19,780 bases of DNA from Clostridia bacterium. GTDB lineage: Bacteria; Bacillota; Clostridia; UMGS1883. The translations under genes were made by a program, and so were the position numbers. Each line of letters begins with the position of its first letter. The stretch's first letter is position 1. Location: the NCBI GenBank assembly GCA_900768005.1, contig CAAGBE010000058.1, positions 1 through 19,780 of the forward strand, in the 5' to 3' direction. This document shows positions 15,228-19,780 of this stretch, piece by piece. A model generated the notes under the pieces. That model ran no database searches. It was not told the DNA's origin and was given only the letters and a program-made list of their open reading frames with translations.

Positions 15228-17481
15228 AAATAACTTCTCCGTCTTTCATCAAAATGGTTACTTCGTTTTTATAGGAACCGCTTATTATAATGTCCGCAAT
15301 TTTATCTTCAATTTTGCGTCCGATAAGCCGTCTTAAAGGCCTTGCACCAAGATGCTCACGTACAGCTTCATTTACAAGCATTTCTTTTACCTCGTCAGTT
15401 ACGGAAAGAGCAATTCCCTTACTTTCAAGCATTTCTGAAAGTTCAGAGAGCATGAGGTCAAGGATTTCTTTCATCTCGCTATGGTTAAGCTCGTCAAATA
15501 CTATGATTTCGTCAACACGGTTAAGGAATTCGGGACGGAAAATGGCTTTAAGTGCTCGGTTGACCTTTTCCTTGTTCTGTTTGGAAATGCTTTCTGCAAA
15601 GCCGATACCGCTTCCTTTCCAGTCGCTTCCTGCATTGCTTGTCATAACAATAACGGTGTTTTCAAAGCTTACCACCTTACCATGGCTGTCAGTTATTCTG
15701 CCGTCATCAAGTATCTGAAGCATAATGTTGAGAACATCGGGGTGTGCCTTTTCAATCTCGTCAAAAAGCACCACGCAGTAGGGCTTTCTTCTCACTTTTT
15801 CGGTAAGCTGACCTGCATCATCATAACCCACATATCCGGGAGGAGAGCCAACTAACTTTGAAACGGAGTGCTTCTCCATAAATTCTGTCATATCTACACG
15901 GATAAGGGCATCCTCACTGTCAAAAAGCTCTGTTGCAAGCTGTTTTACAAGCTCTGTCTTACCCACGCCCGTAGGTCCTACAAAAATGAAACTTGCAGGA
16001 CGGAGCTTTTTAGAAAGTGCCGCACGGTTTCTGCGAATTGCACGGCTTACTGCACTTACCGCTTCGTTTTGACCGATAATGCGTTTGTGAAGCCTTTCCT
16101 CAAGACCGAGGAGTCTTTCTGTTTCTGCTTGAGTAATCCTCTGTACGGGGATTTTTGTCCACGACTCAACTACATAGGCGATGTCATCTGGAGTCAGACT
16201 TACATCAGAAAGCTGCTCCTTAAGATTTTCAATCTCCTGACGGAGAGTACATTCACGGGTTTTTAATTCAGCAAGCTTTTCGTAATTCTGCTCAGTATTT
16301 TCTTCTTCAGAGGGTGTGTTTTCTTCCTCTATCTGTGCTGTAAGAGTGGCAAGCTCCTTTTCAGTGCGTGCTATCTGCACAAGAATTGCATTTTTAAGGT
16401 TTGCGCGGCTTCCTGCCTCATCAATAAGGTCAATTGCCTTGTCGGGCAGGAATCTGTCGGTGATGTATCTTCTTGAAAGATTAACGGCAGTATTTATAAC
16501 CTCATCGGAAATCTTTACCTTGTGATAGTTTTCGTAATATCCCTTTATTCCGCGGAGTACCTCAACAGTTTCTTCGGGAGAAGGCTCTTCAACTATAACC
16601 GTCTGGAAACGCCTTTCAAGGGCAGAGTCCTTTTCAATGAATTTTCTGTATTCGGTAAGGGTGGTTGCACCTATTACCTGAATTTCACCTCTCGCAAGGG
16701 CGGGCTTTAAAATATTTGCCGCACTCATTGCCCCCTCAGCATCTCCTGCACCGACAATATTATGAAGCTCATCAATTACCAGTATAATGTTCCCAAGCTT
16801 TTTAGTTTCCTCAATAATTCCTTTAAGCCTCGCCTCAAACTGACCACGATACTGTGTTCCTGCCACAATTGCGGTAAAGTCAAGAAGATATACCTCTTTG
16901 TCAAGAAGCTTTTCGGGAACATTACCGCTTACTATTCTTTCAGCAAAGCCTTCTGCAATGGCTGTTTTACCAACCCCCGGCTCACCTAAAAGTGCAGGGT
17001 TATTCTTTGTACGGCGGTTAAGTATCTGCACAAGTCTTTCTATCTCACGGTCTCTGCCTACTACCATATCCACCTGACCGCTCTTTGCTTTTGCAGTCAG
17101 ATTTGTGCCGTAGGTATCAAGAAGTTTTTTCTTTTTCTCGGGCTTATTTTTGGATTTATCCTTTTTCTCGGATTTTTCACTATCCTCAATTCCGTTTTCG
17201 GGGGAAGATGGCGGGAAACCTCCGAACATATTGGAAAGAAAGCTTGCAAAGGGATTTTCTCCGTCGTCGGGAGAGCCGTCCGCGTTTTCAAACATATCCA
17301 TCATCTGTGCTTCCAGGTTTTCCATATCTCCCATATCAAGTCCGCCTGCCATCTGCTGCATGGTGTTAATGCCAAGCTCCCTTGCACAGGGCATACACAA
17401 GCCTTCATTGACAGTTTTTCCGCCTTCCATACGGGTTACAAATATAACAGCAACGTTTTTGTTGCAGCGAGTACATAACAT
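15220..17481 (-). CDS. clpE: ClpE-type AAA+ unfoldase (Clp protease ATP-binding subunit with N-terminal zinc finger)
   Basis: A 753-residue HSP100 unfoldase that feeds proteins to ClpP. Instead of ClpC-type N repeats it begins with a four-cysteine zinc site (C3, C6, C29, C32), the mark of ClpE. After a flexible acidic then lysine-rich linker (40-120) comes AAA1 with GEPGVGKT (166-173) and IDELH (236-240). A UVR-like coiled segment lies at about 395-425, and AAA2 has GPTGVGKT (502-509), the pore loop GYVGYD (549-554) and LFDEIEKAH. IGF at 626-628 is the expected ClpP-docking tripeptide. I chose the ATG at 17481 (MLCTRC, family-typical) with AAAGGAA upstream; a TTG three codons earlier is too close to that site. 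No CtsR operator repeat is visible. It heads the cluster that continues to yqeG. Confidence 0.94.
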   Translation of the reverse strand: MLCTRCNKNVAVIFVTRMEGGKTVNEGLCMPCARELGINTMQQMAGGLDMGDMENLEAQMMDMFENADGSPDDGENPFASFLSNMFGGFPPSSPENGIEDSEKSEKKDKSKNKPEKKKKLLDTYGTNLTAKAKSGQVDMVVGRDREIERLVQILNRRTKNNPALLGEPGVGKTAIAEGFAERIVSGNVPEKLLDKEVYLLDFTAIVAGTQYRGQFEARLKGIIEETKKLGNIILVIDELHNIVGAGDAEGAMSAANILKPALARGEIQVIGATTLTEYRKFIEKDSALERRFQTVIVEEPSPEETVEVLRGIKGYYENYHKVKISDEVINTAVNLSRRYITDRFLPDKAIDLIDEAGSRANLKNAILVQIARTEKELATLTAQIEEENTPSEEENTEQNYEKLAELKTRECTLRQEIENLKEQLSDVSLTPDDIAYVVESWTKIPVQRITQAETERLLGLEERLHKRIIGQNEAVSAVSRAIRRNRAALSKKLRPASFIFVGPTGVGKTELVKQLATELFDSEDALIRVDMTEFMEKHSVSKLVGSPPGYVGYDDAGQLTEKVRRKPYCVVLFDEIEKAHPDVLNIMLQILDDGRITDSHGKVVSFENTVIVMTSNAGSDWKGSGIGFAESISKQNKEKVNRALKAIFRPEFLNRVDEIIVFDELNHSEMKEILDLMLSELSEMLESKGIALSVTDEVKEMLVNEAVREHLGARPLRRLIGRKIEDKIADIIISGSYKNEVTILMKDGEVICE

Positions 17482-17510
17482 AAAATTCAATTCCTTTCTT
17501 TGTGCATAAC

Positions 17511-17539
17511 ATTATAACACAGTTTAGGGTTTAATTCAA
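17511..17539 (-). promoter_or_regulatory. Extended -10 SigA promoter of clpE
   Basis: On the minus strand, -35 TTGAAT (plus 17534-17539), a 17-base spacer and -10 TATAAT (plus 17511-17516), with a TGT extension directly before the -10. The start would be about 20-25 bases before the clpE ATG. I looked for the CtsR direct repeat (GGTCAAA type) and the CIRCE inverted repeat and found neither. Confidence 0.72.
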
Positions 17540-17638
17540 TCAAAATATAGAAAATTCATAATATAGCCATAACTACCAAATGTAGTGCTTTTTGTTAAAA
17601 AATTTGTAAGTATTTACACAATTTTTCGAAATTTTGTA

Positions 17639-17667
17639 TTGCACTTTACTTTTATTTGTGATATGAT
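17639..17667 (+). promoter_or_regulatory. Extended -10 SigA promoter of the S-layer-homology gene
   Basis: TTGCAC (17639-17644), a 17-base spacer and TATGAT (17662-17667), with a TGA extension (17659-17661). Upstream (17590-17640) is rich in A and T runs that could act as an UP element. The expected start near 17674 leaves a leader of only about 25 bases before the ATG at 17699. Confidence 0.68.
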
Positions 17668-17698
17668 AATAACAAGTATAGGAAGGAGGACGATAGAA

Positions 17699-19558
17699 AT
17701 GAAAAAAAGATTTCTGTCCGTTATTATTACACTTTGTTTAATATTCTCCTGCACAGCGCTTCCTGCGTTTGCGGCAGGCACATTCCCCGATGTACTTTCC
17801 CCTGACCACGATTGGGCGGCAAAGCAGATTGAAGAAATGACAGACCTTGGTATTATCAAGGGTTATACAGATGGCACATTTAAGCCGGATAAGGCTATAA
17901 CCAAGATTGAGGCAGTTATTCTGTTTTCCCGTGTTGCGGGTTATTCAAACAGTGCATACTCCGAGATTGCTGACCTTGCATATGAAAAGTATCAGTATCT
18001 TCTTCAGGACCTTGATATAGAGTCCTACAACTCCTTTAAGAGAGAGATTTCTTTCCTTGTATATAAGGGTATTCTTGATGAAGATGAAATTGTAGCTTAT
18101 CTTGAAGACGGCAAGTATCAGGAGGAATTTCCCCGTAAGGATGCGGCAATGTTTATTGCAAATTTTATGGATGCTGAAATTGAAAGAACATATTCCGACC
18201 AGCTTGACTTTGCAGATAATTCCACAATCAACCACAGTGATGCAGGTTATATAGCATACGTCGTTGAAAATGGTTTTATGAATGGTGTTCAGACTGAAGA
18301 CGGAAGTGTTATATTTGATGCCAACGGTGCACTTAGCCGTGCGCAGGTTTGCGTTCTTCTTTACAGAATTATGGAAAAGCTTGATATGACTATTGAAGCA
18401 GGCGTTGTTAATTCTGTAAATCCCGACAGCGGTGTTATTAATCTTACAACATCAGACGGAATAACGAAAGACTATGCAGTTCCCTCTCAGGCAAAGGTTT
18501 TGGTTGACGGAAACAAAGCGGCTGTTTCATCAATTCTTTCCAACAGTGAAATAGTAGTTGTAAGATACGGCAGAGAAATTCATTTTGTTGAAACTATCAG
18601 TCCCGAATCAAGCAAGACAATAAGCGGTACTGTTCAGAGTGTTGTTTCAAAAGACAGCTATACAAGACTTTCTATTACTCTTGACGGAACAGATGAAGTT
18701 GTATCTTACTATGCAACATCTGATTACAAGGTAACTACAAACGGCGTTGCAGACAGCATTTCTGCTGTAAAGACAAATGACTATGTAGTTGTTAAGCTTC
18801 TGGGAACAGAGATTGTTTCAATTGACCGTGTAACCGCAGAGGCTACTGTTCAGGGTACTGTTCAGAATATAAATCTTGAAAGCCCCATAACACTTTCTGT
18901 TCTTGTAAAGGACGAGCTTACAAATTCTGAAAATGTATTCAGCTATAAGCTCGCGTCCGACGTTATAATCCGTCGTGACGGAAGTAGCGTATCTCTTCGT
19001 GAAATTTATGCAGGTGATAAGGTTGTTCTTACAATAAAGCGCGGTGTTATAAGCAAGCTTGTTGCAACAAGCACACAGGGCAGTAACTCAGGTACGATAA
19101 CGGCTATCAAGATTGCAACACAGTCTTACCTCACAATTTCATCCGGCGGTGTTGAAAAGGAATATCCTATCGCAATGGAAGCAACCTACAATGTAGGCGG
19201 AAAAACTGCTACAATATATGACCTTCGTCTCGGCAATGTGGTTAAGCTTACTTTAAGTGGCTCCACAATAACCAAGGTTGAGCAGAATTTAGAGTCCGAA
19301 ACAACCTCTAAGTCAGGTGTTGTAGGCGAGATAAGCACATCCTACTACTATGTAGAAATCACTTCTGACAGCGGTGTTACCGAAAAGGTATTTGCAAGCA
19401 AGCTCGGTAACAGTATCGGTGCAAAGGTTATTGACGGTACAACAGGTAAGGAAATGAATTTCAAAAACATTAAGAAGGGTGACCACGTTATAGCAACAGG
19501 TGCATATTCCAACGGCTCATTTGTTGCAGTAACATTCGTTGTAACTCCTTTCAAATAA
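17699..19558 (+). CDS. Secreted S-layer-homology (SLH) protein with five tandem beta-type repeats
   Basis: A 619-residue exported protein with an AAGGAGG ribosome binding site and a type I signal peptide (residues 1-26, ending LPAFAA). Three SLH regions follow, which normally bind pyruvylated secondary cell-wall polymer: 27-80 (canonical DWAAKQIEEMTDLGIIKGYTDGTF), a degenerate one at about 85-160, and one at about 170-230 (AYVVENGFMNGVQ). The rest consists of five imperfect repeats of about 65-80 residues, near 234-298, 306-378, 382-457, 462-528 and 538-616. Each follows the plan G-x-V, a beta strand ending before Y or F, V-x-x-G, then a GD/ND-x-V-x-L strand pair and a closing V. No enzyme motif is visible. 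It is probably anchored at the cell surface as structure or adhesin; the binding partner is unknown. Confidence 0.9.
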   Translation: MKKRFLSVIITLCLIFSCTALPAFAAGTFPDVLSPDHDWAAKQIEEMTDLGIIKGYTDGTFKPDKAITKIEAVILFSRVAGYSNSAYSEIADLAYEKYQYLLQDLDIESYNSFKREISFLVYKGILDEDEIVAYLEDGKYQEEFPRKDAAMFIANFMDAEIERTYSDQLDFADNSTINHSDAGYIAYVVENGFMNGVQTEDGSVIFDANGALSRAQVCVLLYRIMEKLDMTIEAGVVNSVNPDSGVINLTTSDGITKDYAVPSQAKVLVDGNKAAVSSILSNSEIVVVRYGREIHFVETISPESSKTISGTVQSVVSKDSYTRLSITLDGTDEVVSYYATSDYKVTTNGVADSISAVKTNDYVVVKLLGTEIVSIDRVTAEATVQGTVQNINLESPITLSVLVKDELTNSENVFSYKLASDVIIRRDGSSVSLREIYAGDKVVLTIKRGVISKLVATSTQGSNSGTITAIKIATQSYLTISSGGVEKEYPIAMEATYNVGGKTATIYDLRLGNVVKLTLSGSTITKVEQNLESETTSKSGVVGEISTSYYYVEITSDSGVTEKVFASKLGNSIGAKVIDGTTGKEMNFKNIKKGDHVIATGAYSNGSFVAVTFVVTPFK

Positions 19559-19570
19559 TAATTAAAAATT

Positions 19571-19604
19571 AAAGGTTCTCACCATGTAGGTGAGAACCTT
19601 TTTT
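19571..19604 (+). terminator. Intrinsic terminator of the SLH gene
   Basis: AAAGGTTCTCACC (19571-19583) pairs perfectly with GGTGAGAACCTTT (19589-19601) around a 5-base ATGTA loop and ends in a T6 run. It begins 12 bases after the stop codon, so the gene is monocistronic. Confidence 0.93.
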
Positions 19605-19639
19605 ATTACATATTCAAGCCCCATCTCTTTTTTACAAGC

Positions 19640-19681
19640 AAAAAACAAAGGTACCAACTGACGTTGATACCTTTGTTTTTT
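19640..19681 (-). terminator. Intrinsic terminator downstream of tRNA-Leu
   Basis: AAAAACAAAGGTA (19641-19653) pairs with TACCTTTGTTTTT (19668-19680); after one mismatch, CAAC pairs with GTTG around a TGAC loop. Read leftward from the tRNA, the stem is followed by a T6 tract. It directly abuts the encoded CCA end, so the tRNA is the last element of its transcript. Confidence 0.88.
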
Positions 19682-19765
19682 TGGTGCGAGAGACGGGACT
19701 TGAACCCGTATGGTAAAACCACACGCCCCTCAAACGTGCGCGTCTGCCAGTTCCGCCACTCTCGC
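19682..19765 (-). tRNA. tRNA-Leu with GAG anticodon
   Basis: Read on the minus strand, the acceptor stem GCGAGAG pairs with CTCTCGC, followed by discriminator A and an encoded CCA (plus 19682-19684). The D arm TGGCGGAACTGGCAGACGC has the leucine-type layout. The anticodon stem CACGT/GCGTG encloses TTGAGGG, so the anticodon is GAG (reads CUC and CUU). A long class II variable arm (TGG-TTTT-ACCA) and a perfect T arm ACGGG-TTCAAGT-CCCGT complete it. It is 84 bases including CCA. The promoter lies beyond the window. Confidence 0.96.
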
Positions 19766-19780
19766 ATTTGTAAGTATCAA

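Noticed and set aside
17716..17755. Lipoprotein signal peptide in the SLH protein (Cys at residue 18)
   Set aside because: The preceding residues IFS do not make a good lipobox, and a standard LPAFAA signal peptidase I site follows. SLH anchoring does not need a lipid.

Overview
This is an A+T-rich stretch of a Firmicutes genome, most likely class Clostridia. Evidence: a short NusA with ylxR and an L7Ae-type gene between nusA and infB, a DUF4364 protein, a folate-type ECF S component, a ClpE-type Clp ATPase, a YqeG phosphatase, AGGAGG-like ribosome binding sites, and SigA promoters with a 17-base spacer. The first 17 bases match the end of the Illumina TruSeq adapter, so the left edge is probably a raw contig end from a short-read, possibly metagenomic, assembly. 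I cannot name the genus.

Layout. (1) 1-950: adapter remnant, then a consensus promoter, a leader hairpin and an mgtC-family gene (+), closed by a bidirectional terminator. A degenerate tRNA-like sequence follows. (2) 952-3136 (-): endonuclease III gene nth, then a folate-family ECF S component and a DUF4364 winged-helix gene, the last two with their own promoter. (3) 3236-4489 (+): rarA, divergent from nth and convergent with the next block; a terminator hairpin overlaps the stop codons of both convergent genes. (4) 17481 to 4515 (-): about 13 kb of tightly packed collinear genes. First comes a stress and repair cluster: clpE, a divergent isopropylmalate-dehydrogenase-like gene, an OGG-type DNA glycosylase and yqeG. 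Then comes the translation operon: rimP, nusA, ylxR, ylxQ, infB, rbfA, nrnA, truB, ribF and a patatin-like lipase. (5) 17699-19558 (+): a secreted S-layer-homology protein with five tandem beta-type repeats, divergent from clpE. (6) 19682-19765 (-): tRNA-Leu(GAG) with its terminator.

Working together. The rimP-ribF block couples 30S maturation (RimP, RbfA), transcription elongation (NusA), RNase P or RNA-binding factors (YlxR, YlxQ), initiation (IF2), oligonucleotide turnover (NrnA), tRNA modification (TruB) and flavin cofactor synthesis (RibF). Junctions such as TAATG, ATGA and TGATG imply translational coupling. Upstream, clpE, ogg and yqeG look like a protein and DNA quality-control unit.

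The window is mostly well-conserved housekeeping DNA. I see no phage, insertion sequence, CRISPR array or defence system. The best leads are the dehydrogenase-like probable pseudoenzyme coupled to clpE, the tRNA-like remnant with a selC-like anticodon loop, the repeat architecture of the S-layer protein, and three RNA hairpins placed where they could control mgtC, the rimP operon and rbfA. No non-genic stretch exceeds 300 bases; the longest, 17482-17698, holds two divergent promoters.
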